From positions 102,511 to 166,510 of the forward strand of contig NZ_NKYE01000016.1 of the NCBI RefSeq assembly GCF_002262875.1: DNA of 64,000 nt. Reading direction: 5' to 3'. Shown one piece after another: positions 16,205-24,862 of this stretch (positions are counted from its first letter, which is position 1; every line of letters begins with the position of its first letter). The position numbers and the translations under genes are program-made. The notes beneath the pieces were generated by a model that worked only from the letters and a program-made list of their open reading frames with translations, was not told the DNA's origin and made no database searches. This stretch comes from Amycolatopsis antarctica. Its GTDB lineage: Bacteria > Actinomycetota > Actinomycetes > Mycobacteriales > Pseudonocardiaceae.

Positions 16205-17458
16205 GTGAGCATCTTCGAAAAGCTCGAATCGGAAGTGCGCAGTTACAGCCGCGGCTGGCCGGTCGTTTTCGACCGGGCGCAGGGAAGCTGGATGCATACC
16301 GAGGACGGCAAGGCATATCTCGACTTCTTCGCCGGTGCCGGTGCGCTCAACTACGGGCACAACAACCCGGTGCTGAAGCAGGCACTGCTGGACTACATCG
16401 CCCGCGACGGCGTCACGCACGCGCTGGACATGTTCACGGTCGCCAAGCGCGACTTCCTGGAGACCTTCGACCAGACGATTCTGCAGCCGCGCGCGCTGGA
16501 CTACAAGGTCATCTTCCCCGGGCCCGGTGGCGCCAACGCCGTCGAGGCCGCGCTGAAGCTGGCCAGGAAGGTCACCGGCCGCGAGTCGGTCATCAACTTC
16601 ACCAACGCCTTCCACGGCATGACGCTCGGCGCGCTGTCGGTCACCGGTAACTCGATGAAGCGCGGCGGCGCGGGCGTCCCGCTCGTGCACGCCACGCCGA
16701 TGCCCTACGACCGGTACTTCGACGGCGCGTACCCCGACTTCCTGTACTTCGAGCGTCTGCTCCAGGACTCAGGCAGCGGGCTGAACGAGCCGGCCGCCGT
16801 GATCGTCGAGACCGTGCAGGGCGAGGGCGGCATCAACGCCGCCCGGATCGACTGGCTGCGCAGCCTCGCGGACCTGTGCAAGCGGCACGACATCCTGCTG
16901 ATCGTCGACGACGTGCAGATGGGCTGCGGGCGCACCGGACCGTTCTTCAGCTTCGAGGAAGCCGGGATCACTCCGGACATCGTCTGCCTGTCGAAGTCCA
17001 TCAGCGGTTACGGCATCCCGATGGCGCTGACGCTGATCCGCCCGGACCTCGACGTCTGGGAACCCGGCGAGCACAACGGCACGTTCCGCGGCATCAGCCC
17101 CGGCTTCGTCACCGCGACCGAGGCACTGCGCACCTACTGGAGCGACGACGAGCTGGAGAAGTCCGTCAAGGCCAAGGGCGAGCGGATCGGTGGTGCGTTC
17201 GAGGAGATCGCGCAGCGCTACCCGGACGCGAACCTCGTCGCCAAGGGGCGCGGACTCGCCCGCGGGCTGGAATTCGCGAGCGGCGAGCTGGCGGGCAAGG
17301 TGTGCGCGGAGGCCTTCGAACGTGGTCTCCTGATGGAGACCTCCGGGCCCGACGGTGAGGTCATGAAGCTGCTGCCGGCACTGACGACGTCCGATGCCGA
17401 GTTCGCGCAGGGGCTGGAGATCATCTCCGGCTCCATCGACGCGGTGCTCACGAGCTGA
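16205..17458 (+). CDS. ectB: Diaminobutyrate--2-oxoglutarate transaminase
   Basis: 417 aa, as usual for EctB. PLP-dependent class III aminotransferase making L-2,4-diaminobutyrate from aspartate semialdehyde and glutamate. Motifs: FFAGAGALNYGHNNPVLKQA, PGPGGANAVEAALKLARKV, NAFHGMTLGALSVTGNS, ILLIVDDVQMGCGRTG and the PLP lysine in CLSKSISGYGIPMAL (about residue 265). GTG start preceded by GGAGACGGAG. The precursor aspartate kinase gene is not in this window. Confidence 0.97.
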   Translation: MSIFEKLESEVRSYSRGWPVVFDRAQGSWMHTEDGKAYLDFFAGAGALNYGHNNPVLKQALLDYIARDGVTHALDMFTVAKRDFLETFDQTILQPRALDYKVIFPGPGGANAVEAALKLARKVTGRESVINFTNAFHGMTLGALSVTGNSMKRGGAGVPLVHATPMPYDRYFDGAYPDFLYFERLLQDSGSGLNEPAAVIVETVQGEGGINAARIDWLRSLADLCKRHDILLIVDDVQMGCGRTGPFFSFEEAGITPDIVCLSKSISGYGIPMALTLIRPDLDVWEPGEHNGTFRGISPGFVTATEALRTYWSDDELEKSVKAKGERIGGAFEEIAQRYPDANLVAKGRGLARGLEFASGELAGKVCAEAFERGLLMETSGPDGEVMKLLPALTTSDAEFAQGLEIISGSIDAVLTS

Positions 17459-17542
17459 GTCGAGTCCGGCCGCGGTGGCGGATTCGTGTCAGGGTGACCA
17501 CCAGGGCACACGCACAAACCGAAGACATGAATGGAGAGAGCC

Positions 17543-17935
17543 TTGATCGTTCGTACCCTCGACGAGATCACGGACACCGACGCGGACATCAAGACCGAGA
17601 ACTGGCGCAGCAAGCGGATCGTGCTGGCCAAGGAGAAGGTCGGTTTCTCGGTGCACGAGACCACGCTCTACGCCGGCACCCTGAACGACTTCTGGTACGC
17701 GAACCACATCGAAGCGGTGTTTGTCTTCGAGGGTGAGGGGGAAATCGAGGACAAGGCGACTGGTGAGGTGCACCAGTTGAAGCCCGGTTCGCTCTACCTG
17801 CTGAACAACCACGACAAGCACCAGGTGCGGCCGAAGACCGACATGAAGACCGTGTGCGTCTTCAACCCGCCGGTCACCGGACGCGAGGTGCACGACGAGA
17901 ACGGCGTGTATCCGCTGGTGCGCGAAGAGGACTGA
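17543..17935 (+). CDS. ectC: L-ectoine synthase
   Basis: 130 aa. Cupin-fold enzyme that cyclises N-gamma-acetyldiaminobutyrate to ectoine. Sequence opens MIVRTLDEITDTDADI and contains FWYANHIEAVFVFEGEGEIE and LKPGSLYLLNNHDKHQVRP with the cupin metal-binding residues. I place the start at TTG 17543, which gives the canonical MIVRTL N-terminus and has GGAGAG 4-5 bp upstream; the ATG at 17531 would overlap that site. Followed by a strong hairpin before ectD. Confidence 0.96.
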   Translation: MIVRTLDEITDTDADIKTENWRSKRIVLAKEKVGFSVHETTLYAGTLNDFWYANHIEAVFVFEGEGEIEDKATGEVHQLKPGSLYLLNNHDKHQVRPKTDMKTVCVFNPPVTGREVHDENGVYPLVREED

Positions 17936-17965
17936 CGCCGCCGAGGCGTCGACCGGCACGACCAC

Positions 17966-18001
17966 CGTGGGTGGTGTCCCTGTACTGGGGCACCTCCCAC
18001 G
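17966..18001 (+). promoter_or_regulatory. Stem-loop between ectC and ectD
   Basis: Arms CGTGGGTGGTGTCCC and GGGGCACCTCCCACG (15 bp with one mismatch and one G-U pair) around a 6-nt loop TGTACT. There is no T-run afterwards, so it may be a partial terminator, an RNA-processing site or an mRNA-stability element that sets ectD expression relative to ectABC. It lies 30 bp after the ectC stop and 94 bp before the ectD start. Confidence 0.65.
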
Positions 18002-18094
18002 ATGCATTCACGACCGGGGTGACGCAGACGGCACCCGAACCACCACGAGCGAACGGGGAACGAGAGAAAGCGAGATCGCGAGGAGGCGAGCACG

Positions 18095-18997
18095 TTGACG
18101 ATCACGGACATCCGTGTCGAGGACAGCTACCCGACCAGGATCCCCGATGACGCACGGTCCATCCCGAGGCAGGACCCGACGGTGTGGGGACGCGAGGACG
18201 ACGGCCCGATGGACGCGGCCACCCTCGCCGCACACGACGAACGTGGATTCTCGACGGTGGAGGGGCTGCTGTCCCCCGCCGAGGTCCAGCACTACTGGCA
18301 GGAACTCGTCCGGCTGTCCTCCGATGAGGAGTTGAAGGCCGACGAGCGAGTGATCACCGAGAAGAAGCACGGTGAGGTCCGCTCCATCTTCGAGGTGCAC
18401 ACGATCAGCGAGTTGATCGGTGTGCTGACCACCGACCCGCGGATCCTGGACCGGGCGCGGCAGATTCTCGGCTCGGACGTCTACATCCACCAGAGCCGGG
18501 TCAACTACATGCCCGGCTTCACCGGCTCCGGCTTCTACTGGCATTCCGATTTCGAGACCTGGCACGCCGAGGACGGCATGCCGAGGCCGCGTGCGGTGAG
18601 CTGCTCCATCGCGCTCAGCGACAACTACCCGTTCAACGGCGGGCTGATGGTGATGCCCGGCTCGCAGCGGACGTTCGTGCAGTGCGTCGGCGAGACACCG
18701 GACAACCACTACCGGGCTTCGCTCAAGGAGCAGCGGTTCGGCGTGCCGTCCGAGGACGACGTCTCGTCACTGGCCGCGGAGTGCGGGATCGACCAGTTCA
18801 CCGGTTCGGCGGGCTCGGCGCTGTTCTTCGACTCGAACGTCATGCACGGATCGGGCAACAACATCACGCCGTACCCGAGGTCGAACATCTTCCTGGTGTT
18901 CAACAGCGTCGAGAACACTCTCGAGGAACCGTTCGCGGCCGGACGGCCACGCCCCGGGTTCATCGGAAGCCGTGAGTTCGCGCCGCTATCACGCTGA
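18095..18997 (+). CDS. ectD: Ectoine 5-hydroxylase
   Basis: 300 aa, the usual EctD length. Fe(II)/2-oxoglutarate dioxygenase that converts ectoine to 5-hydroxyectoine. The iron-binding HxD...H is visible as GFYWHSDFETWHAEDGMPRP and FDSNVMHGSGNN; the EctD signature around these residues is intact, with RVNYMPGFTGSGFYW before and PFNGGLMVMPGSQRTFVQC after. TTG start at 18095 with AGGAGG 8 bp upstream. Last gene of the ect operon; a large terminator lies 215 bp downstream. Confidence 0.97.
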   Translation: MTITDIRVEDSYPTRIPDDARSIPRQDPTVWGREDDGPMDAATLAAHDERGFSTVEGLLSPAEVQHYWQELVRLSSDEELKADERVITEKKHGEVRSIFEVHTISELIGVLTTDPRILDRARQILGSDVYIHQSRVNYMPGFTGSGFYWHSDFETWHAEDGMPRPRAVSCSIALSDNYPFNGGLMVMPGSQRTFVQCVGETPDNHYRASLKEQRFGVPSEDDVSSLAAECGIDQFTGSAGSALFFDSNVMHGSGNNITPYPRSNIFLVFNSVENTLEEPFAAGRPRPGFIGSREFAPLSR

Positions 18998-19211
18998 CGG
19001 CGGTTTCTGTCACCCGGGTGGGTCGGCTGTAATGAATCACTCGCGCCCTGTTAGGTTATCGCCGTCACGTCGGCGTCCCCAGGACACTGGCAGGGTGCGG
19101 ACGGGACAGTCGTTGCCGGCAGCAGCACGGGTTCCTCGCTCGGGGTGAGCCCCGCGCCGCTGTCGGCAACGGCATTGACGGACCGCTTCGGCGGTGCGTC
19201 GCCCGGAACAC
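18998..19211. other. Intergenic stretch with no recognised gene
   Basis: About 214 bp between ectD and a strong terminator. No open frame here shows family character or a good ribosome-binding site. A TGCCG...CGGCA inverted repeat near 19110-19170 could fold into RNA structure. The distance from ectD to the terminator leaves room for a long 3' UTR or a small RNA. Confidence 0.4.
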
Positions 19212-19264
19212 CGAGTAGGGCCCCGCGCCATCAGATCGGGACTGATGGCACGGGGCCCTACTCG
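19212..19264. terminator. Large hairpin terminator after ectD
   Basis: Outer arms CGAGTAGGGCCCCG and CGGGGCCCTACTCG pair perfectly (14 bp), enclosing an inner stem GCCATCAG/CTGATGG. The + strand continues TCTTCGTG, a short T/C stretch. It separates the ect operon from the regulator gene at 19388. Confidence 0.85.
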
Positions 19265-19387
19265 TCTTCGTGCCCGCCGTGTTCGCCCGTGGCGTCGGCT
19301 TCGCTGTGCCTGCCGTCATCGTCGCAGGCAGGGCCCACACGGTAGGTTCGAGCAAGCGGTTTGTGGGGATGATCCCGGGAGACGGAC

Positions 19388-22180
19388 GTGAGCACTCGCG
19401 CGGTCGGAGCGCCTGCGGTGCGTGTGCTTCTTCTCGGTCGAGTGCAATTGCTGATGCACGAGCACGAGGTGGCGATCGGTGGCCCCGGCGTCCGCGGACT
19501 GCTCGCCCTGCTGGCGATGCGCGCCAATTCCGTGGTGACCGTCGACGACATCATCGACGCGCTCTGGGGTGACGATCCGCCCGCCACGGCCCGCACGATC
19601 GTCCAGGGGAACGTCTCCCACCTGCGGCGCGTCCTCCGCGCGGTACCGCAGGACGAGGTCGCCATCCACACCGCCGCGCCCGGCTACGAACTCGTCATCC
19701 CGCCCCGCTGGGTGGACGCCGTCGAGGCCCGGCTGCTGCTCGAACAGGCCGCGTCCGCGGCCCTCGACCGGCGGGCTGCGCTGCTGGCCCAGGCGTTCGC
19801 GCTCTGGCGCGGGCCCGAACTCGCCGGCGTTCCGGCCACCGTCACCGCACCGGAACTGGAGGAACTGCGGCTGGCCGTGCACGGGGCGAGAGTGGACGCC
19901 GACCTCGAACTCGGCAGGCACGCCGCGCTGATCGCCGAGCTGGCCCCGATCGTCCGGGAGAACCCGCTCTCCGAGCGCACGGTCGGCCAGCTCATGACCG
20001 CGCTCTGCAGGGCGGGGCGCCGCGCGGACGCGCTGGAGATCTACCGCCGGGTGTCCCGGCACTCCGCCGACGTCCTGGGTATCGGCCCCGGACCGGAACT
20101 GCAGTCGCTGCACGAACGGGTGCTGCGCGACGACCCTTCGGTCACCGGCAGCCCCGAGGCTCCCGACCTCGTCCGTCTCCGCCCCGCGCAGCTCCCGCCG
20201 AGCGTGCCGAACCTGGCCGGGCGGCAGGCGGATCTGGCGTGGCTGAGCGATCTGCGCGAGGTCGCCGAGCGGGGCGCGAACGCGGTCGGCGTGGTCACCG
20301 GGCCCGCCGGGGTCGGCAAGAGCACCCTGGTCGTGTCCTGGGCGCACGGCGCCGCCTCCGGTTTCGGCGACGGGGTGCTTTTCGCCTGGCTGCGCGGTTT
20401 CGACCCCGGCCAGCCCGCGCTGGCGGCCGGCGAGGTGCTGGCGCAGTTCCTGCTCGGCCTGCGGGTGCACGCCTCCGAGATGCCGGAGGGTTTCGACGAC
20501 AGGCTGGCTCTGTACCGCTCGCTGCTGGCCGACCGCCGGGTGCTGGTGCTGCTCGACGACGCCGTGTCCGCCGAGCAGGTGCGCCCACTGCTGCCGCCGG
20601 GCAACGGTTCGATGGCCCTGGTGACCAGCCGTTACCGGCTGGAGGGGCTGGCGGTGTCCAACGCGGCGCGCCTGCTCCCGCTGGACACGTTGCCGCCCGG
20701 TGACGCCGTCCGGCTGGTCGAGGAACTGGCCGGCACGGGCGAAGCGGGACGCAACGAGCGGGTGGCGCGGCTGTGCGGCTACCTGCCACTCGCGTTGCGC
20801 ATCGCCGCTGCCCGGCTGGCCGCCAGTCCACAGTGGATGGTCGACGACGTGGTGGACGAGCTCGCCGACGAACGCACCCGCCTGGCGGCGCTGGATGTCG
20901 GCGGCGGGGACGTGAGCGTCCGGGCGGCACTGGACGTCTCGTTCCGCGGCCTGCGACCGGAACAGGCGGACACCTTCGCCCGGCTCGGAGTGCTCACCGG
21001 TACCTCGGTCCGGCCGCATCTGGTGGCCGCGATCAGCGGCACCACGGTCCCGGTGGCCAGGGAACGGCTCCGGGAACTGGCCACGCAGCATCTGCTGACC
21101 GAGTCCACCCGGAACACCTTCGAGCCGCACGACCTGGTCCGTCTCTACCTTCGTGAGCTTGCGGGCAGGCTGCCCGAGGCCGAGCGCACCGAGATCATGC
21201 ACCGAGCGGTGAACTACTTCCTGGCGGCGAGCGACACCGCCCGGCGGGTGATCGGCCCGGTGTCCGACGATCTCGACTTCCGGGACCTGGTCGACGCCGA
21301 GGTCCTGCCCGTGCTGGAGGAGCAGGACCGCGCCCTCGCCTGGTTCTCCAGCGAGTGGCAGAACCTGCGGGCCCTGCTGGACAACGCGTTCGACACGGGC
21401 ATGGACATCCCGGTGTGGCAGCTCGTCCGGCTCGCGCACTCGTACCGGCGGGTGCGGCCGTCCTGGGACGAGTGGCTCGCGGTCACCGAAACCGGCCTTT
21501 TCGCCGCGGAACGCGGCGGCGACCGGCTGGCCCTGTTCTGGATGCTCATCTCCCGCTGCGGGGTGCGGATCGCGTTCGGCGTCACGGACGGGGCCGTCGC
21601 CGACGCCCGCCGGGCCTATGACCTGGTGTCCGAGGCGGACGGCGAGCTGGTGCTGCGGACCAGGGAGAACCAGCTCGGTTGCGCGCTGGCGCGGGAGGGA
21701 CGGGTCGAGGAGGCGAGCACGCACCTGCGGGTGGCGCTGGAACTGGCCGACCGGCTCGGTGACGACGGTCTGCGCTCGCAGGTACTGGGCAACTGCGCGT
21801 GGACGGAGAACAAGGCGGGCAGGTACGCCGAGGCGATCGAGTACCAGCGGGCGGCGCTGGAGATCGACCGGGGGCGCGGCGACCGGGGCAACGTGGTCAG
21901 CGCGCTGGGCAGCCTCGCCGACATCTGCTTCAACTCCGGCGACCTCGACGCGGCCGAGGAATGGGCACGGGAAGCGATCGCCCTGTGCGACGGCCGGGAC
22001 ATCACCATGGAGGAGGCCGACGTCCGGCTCTGCCTCGGACGTATCCTGCGGGCCAAAGGCGACCACGAGGCCGCGCGAACCGAGCTCACCGCCTCCCTGC
22101 GGCTGCACGAGAAAGTGCGGTCCGCCCGTCGCGGCGAGATCCTCGCCGAGCTCACCGCGCTGGACGGTGCGGACGCTTAG
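19388..22180 (+). CDS. AfsR/SARP-family regulator with NB-ARC and TPR domains
   Basis: 930 aa. Domain order: OmpR-type winged helix (about residues 10-100: VRVLLLGRVQLLMHEHEVAI, TIVQGNVSHLRRVLRAV), bacterial transcriptional activation domain BTAD (about 105-250: ALWRGPELAGVPA), NB-ARC STAND ATPase (about 290-560; P-loop VVTGPAGVGKSTLVVSWAHG, Walker B VLVLLDDAVS, LPLALRIAAARLA), then C-terminal TPRs (about 640-930: ENKAGRYAEAIEYQRAALEI). Such regulators activate secondary-metabolite or developmental genes after ATP-dependent oligomerisation. GTG start. No biosynthetic cluster is adjacent, so the target is unknown; the secreted PL7 gene is convergent. Confidence 0.88.
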   Translation: MSTRAVGAPAVRVLLLGRVQLLMHEHEVAIGGPGVRGLLALLAMRANSVVTVDDIIDALWGDDPPATARTIVQGNVSHLRRVLRAVPQDEVAIHTAAPGYELVIPPRWVDAVEARLLLEQAASAALDRRAALLAQAFALWRGPELAGVPATVTAPELEELRLAVHGARVDADLELGRHAALIAELAPIVRENPLSERTVGQLMTALCRAGRRADALEIYRRVSRHSADVLGIGPGPELQSLHERVLRDDPSVTGSPEAPDLVRLRPAQLPPSVPNLAGRQADLAWLSDLREVAERGANAVGVVTGPAGVGKSTLVVSWAHGAASGFGDGVLFAWLRGFDPGQPALAAGEVLAQFLLGLRVHASEMPEGFDDRLALYRSLLADRRVLVLLDDAVSAEQVRPLLPPGNGSMALVTSRYRLEGLAVSNAARLLPLDTLPPGDAVRLVEELAGTGEAGRNERVARLCGYLPLALRIAAARLAASPQWMVDDVVDELADERTRLAALDVGGGDVSVRAALDVSFRGLRPEQADTFARLGVLTGTSVRPHLVAAISGTTVPVARERLRELATQHLLTESTRNTFEPHDLVRLYLRELAGRLPEAERTEIMHRAVNYFLAASDTARRVIGPVSDDLDFRDLVDAEVLPVLEEQDRALAWFSSEWQNLRALLDNAFDTGMDIPVWQLVRLAHSYRRVRPSWDEWLAVTETGLFAAERGGDRLALFWMLISRCGVRIAFGVTDGAVADARRAYDLVSEADGELVLRTRENQLGCALAREGRVEEASTHLRVALELADRLGDDGLRSQVLGNCAWTENKAGRYAEAIEYQRAALEIDRGRGDRGNVVSALGSLADICFNSGDLDAAEEWAREAIALCDGRDITMEEADVRLCLGRILRAKGDHEAARTELTASLRLHEKVRSARRGEILAELTALDGADA

Positions 22181-22339
22181 CGGATTCTTAGTGGCCGCCC
22201 GCGGTCCGCGCGTACTCTCTGCCATGGATGCGGGTCTCGGCCGGGCCTGGGGAGGGATCGGCCGGACTCGCGTCAATGCCGCGGGGGGTGGCAGTTCTCG
22301 ACGACTCCTCAGGCACCGGCGGCCCCTGGGGGACCGCCC

Positions 22340-22384
22340 GCGCAGTCGGCCGGCGTCGGTGGGGGTAACGCCGGCCGACTGCGC
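22340..22384. terminator. Convergent hairpin terminator
   Basis: Perfect 17-bp stem, arms GCGCAGTCGGCCGGCGT and ACGCCGGCCGACTGCGC, 11-nt loop. On the + strand it is followed by TGTAAAAACTG. It lies between the AfsR-like gene and the leftward PL7 gene and probably serves both. Confidence 0.85.
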
Positions 22385-22435
22385 TGTAAAAACTGTTCCC
22401 GGCGGATTCTCCTCGTACTGCGAGGAATCCCGGTG

Positions 22436-23206
22436 CTACTCGTGTGTCACCGATACGCTGGAGATCTGGACCTCACCGTAGTTGCCGTCCTCGCACGGGT
22501 CGGACCTCTCGCAGTTCGCCTGCGTGTACGCGCCCGCCTTGAAGTACGCCGTCGAGGAGTCCACCTCGATCGTCGTCTGCAGCTCGCCGTTGAAGTAGGC
22601 CTTGATCTTTCCGTCGCCCGCCACGAACTTCGCCTCGAACGGGGTACCCAGCTCGTAGTCGTCGATGACGAGTTTGTGGTGCGCTTCGTCGCCGTCGGTC
22701 ACGTAGAGCTTGCTGCCCTCCAAACGGAACACGGTGAGGTCGTCGTCGCCACCGTGGATCTGGCCGGCCACCACGTGCGGCTTATCCGCGGGCAGATGCG
22801 TGATGGCCTCGTTGATCACCATCGTGTGCGTGCCCTCGGAGGTCGACCACTCGGCCTTGTCCTCGCCGTCCATCTCCCGCAGCTCGGAACGCGGATAGTC
22901 GGATCCGCTGGTCGTCACCCCGTTGACCGCGGCGCGGAACTGGACACCGTCGCAGGCCTCGTTGCCGGTGAACCAGGGATCGACGGAGAACTCGTCGAGT
23001 TCCGGCTGCTCGACCTCGTCCGGCTTCTCGTCCTCGCCGGTCGGCAACTGCACCTTCCACTGGGACAGGTCCATTGCCTCGGACGGCGTGCATGCCGGGC
23101 GTGCGGCCTCGGTGCCGGCGACCGCGCTCGGTACGCCGAGCGTCGCCGCGACCACCGCCGCGGACAGCACAATGGAAAGCCTGGTAATCGGTGTGCGCAT
23201 GGGCAT
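22436..23206 (-). CDS. Secreted polysaccharide lyase family 7 (alginate lyase-like)
   Basis: 256 aa. N-terminal signal peptide: basic MPMRTPITR, hydrophobic LSIVLSAAVVAATLGVPSAV, cleavage near VAG. The PL7 catalytic signature is complete: YPRSELREM (RSELR), VAGQIHGGDDD (QIH) and AYFKAGAYTQAN (YFKAGxYxQ). PL7 enzymes cleave alginate-type polyuronates by beta-elimination. The ATG at 23200 is an equally possible start. No alginate transport or uptake genes are adjacent, so it may act on environmental polymer. Ends near a shared terminator. Confidence 0.9.
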   Translation of the reverse strand: MPMRTPITRLSIVLSAAVVAATLGVPSAVAGTEAARPACTPSEAMDLSQWKVQLPTGEDEKPDEVEQPELDEFSVDPWFTGNEACDGVQFRAAVNGVTTSGSDYPRSELREMDGEDKAEWSTSEGTHTMVINEAITHLPADKPHVVAGQIHGGDDDLTVFRLEGSKLYVTDGDEAHHKLVIDDYELGTPFEAKFVAGDGKIKAYFNGELQTTIEVDSSTAYFKAGAYTQANCERSDPCEDGNYGEVQISSVSVTHE

Positions 23207-23325
23207 CGGTACCCCCGTCGGGTCGGTGTCAGTACCGCTGCGACGGTACGCAGCGCTCGGGTCCTGACCCGCGACTTGCAGGTTCTTGCCAGGTGACTCT
23301 TCGGCCGGGGGCTCCGGTGCCGTGG

Positions 23326-24201
23326 TCAGTCGAACAGTCGGGTCTCCGCCTGGATCTCCAGCAGCTCGTAGACGGGGCGCCCGCGCCTGCCGTCGATGGT
23401 GGTCGTGCGGACCACCCGCAGGCGGGCCGTCACCGGCTGGTCGAGACTGAGCTTGATCTCGTCGAGCAGGTCCGGGGAGACCGCGCCCTGGATGGTGCTG
23501 CCGTTGTCGCGTTCCAGATAGAAGATCCGCCGCCGCGTACGGACCCCGTCCAGCCGGCCGGCGACCGTCTCGTAGCCGACGTCCTCGCGCGTCGCCCGCA
23601 GATTGCCGTGCAGCACGCGCGCCTGTTCGGTGGTCATGCTCCGGGACAGCTCGTCACCGGTGGTCGGGGTGAAGCGCAGCCCGACGCCCGCGTTGCGGGT
23701 CACGGCGTTGACCACATCGCTCACCGCGTTGCGCACGGTGTCCCGCTGCAGCAGCACGGCATCCAGTGCACCGTCGTCGGAACCGTTGGCGGGCAGGAAA
23801 TCGCAGAGTTCGCGCACGGCACGTTCGGACAGGGTCTCGATGCCGTCGTGGATCAGCGCGCCCTCCGAATCCGGCTCCGGGAAGCCGAAGAACAGGGTGT
23901 TGCCCGCCTGTCCGCGCTGGATCAGCGGCGCCTTCTCCCGGTCGGTCGGCTGCACGTAGGTGATCTCGTTGCGCGGATTCCGGACTATATGGCCGATTTT
24001 CGCGGTGGCGTCCTGCAGGGCCTTACCGATGTCGGAGAAGGTGTAGGCGTCGAGCTGGCTGGAGCCGAGTACCGAGACGCGCAGCAGCGGCGAGCGCGTG
24101 GTGCGCTCCAGCTTCGCGTGCGCCGCCATCGCCGAGGCGCGCGCCAGGTCGTCAAGCCAGGTGCCGCCGGGTACGTTCTCCGCGATCCGCACGAAGCTCA
24201 C
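23326..24201 (-). CDS. Uncharacterised protein, second gene of a coupled pair
   Basis: 291 aa, function not recognised. The N-terminal part (FVRIAENVPGGTWLDDLARA) is helical and followed by mixed alpha/beta sequence (TLFFGFPEPDSEGALIHDGI). The last 90 residues form a distinct unit with GRLDGVRTRRRIFYLERDNG and IQGAVSPDLLDEIKLSLDQP, which looks like a small beta-barrel (OB-like) domain found at the ends of many actinobacterial hypotheticals. GTG 24201 overlaps the stop of the upstream nucleotidyltransferase-like gene as GTGA; a GTG at 24204 is also possible. The two products probably act together. Confidence 0.7.
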   Translation of the reverse strand: MSFVRIAENVPGGTWLDDLARASAMAAHAKLERTTRSPLLRVSVLGSSQLDAYTFSDIGKALQDATAKIGHIVRNPRNEITYVQPTDREKAPLIQRGQAGNTLFFGFPEPDSEGALIHDGIETLSERAVRELCDFLPANGSDDGALDAVLLQRDTVRNAVSDVVNAVTRNAGVGLRFTPTTGDELSRSMTTEQARVLHGNLRATREDVGYETVAGRLDGVRTRRRIFYLERDNGSTIQGAVSPDLLDEIKLSLDQPVTARLRVVRTTTIDGRRGRPVYELLEIQAETRLFD

Positions 24202-24704
24202 CACATCACCTCCGGGTAGCCCTTCGAGACGCCCTGCGCGACCCCGCCGGGACCGCGCACCGAGGACCAGGCGTTCGCCCAGGTCTGCTCGTCACCGGGA
24301 TAGCAGAGGTATCCGTCCAGCAGGCCGCCGACCGGCTGCACCTGCTCCAGGTACATCACCGGCCGCTCGACGATCACTCCGCGCAGCGTCAGCAGTCCGT
24401 ACAGTCCGGCCTGCGCCCGGTCGTTGAGACGCTTGAGGCTGCCCCAGTCGTCCGGGATCAGCACGACGTCGACGCCGCCGCCCAGATCCTCGGTGCGCAT
24501 CGTCCAGTTGCCGCCGATCCAGGCGCGACCGCTCGGCATCACCTGGCTCACCGCGGCGAGATAGCTGCTGAGCGCGCTGAACAGCACTTCGCGCTGGTGC
24601 GGCTGCGGTGCGTCGTAGACGAGCCGCTCGTAGATGTCGGCGAGATCCGCCGGATGCCTGCCCTGCGGCAGCAGGTGGGCGGCGGTCCAGTGGGGGAGCG
24701 GCAT
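24198..24704 (-). CDS. Nucleotidyltransferase-like protein (DUF6932-like), first gene of a coupled pair
   Basis: 168 aa. It resembles DUF6932-type proteins: the start LPQGRHPADLADIYERLV matches their G-x-H-xx-(S/T/D)-x-x-(D/E)-(I/L) opening, and WIGGNW followed by TMRTEDLGGGVDVVL corresponds to the GSF...DxD segment of minimal nucleotidyltransferases, with Ser replaced by Asn and only one of the usual acidic residues kept. Activity is therefore doubtful. The ATG at 24704 is preceded by AGGAGG. It overlaps the downstream 291-aa gene. Assignment to the family is from memory of motif spacing and is tentative. Confidence 0.6.
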   Translation of the reverse strand: MPLPHWTAAHLLPQGRHPADLADIYERLVYDAPQPHQREVLFSALSSYLAAVSQVMPSGRAWIGGNWTMRTEDLGGGVDVVLIPDDWGSLKRLNDRAQAGLYGLLTLRGVIVERPVMYLEQVQPVGGLLDGYLCYPGDEQTWANAWSSVRGPGGVAQGVSKGYPEVMW

Positions 24705-24862
24705 CCATCCTCCTTGTCGCCGGGATTCCGGTGCCTGCGAGACGCCCACCCGCTCACGTGGAGTAGCAAAAGTACCAGTAGGGCTCGGGTGCTCCGCGTT
24801 CGGCCGGAGGCCGTCACCGGAGGTCCGCGGGGCGTCGCGGACGAGCGCAGGGTGGGTGCGGG

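Noticed and set aside
18998..19387. A tRNA or small-RNA gene in the gap after ectD.
   Set aside because: No cloverleaf, T-loop GGTTCGA or CCA-like end was found; only a terminator hairpin is convincing.
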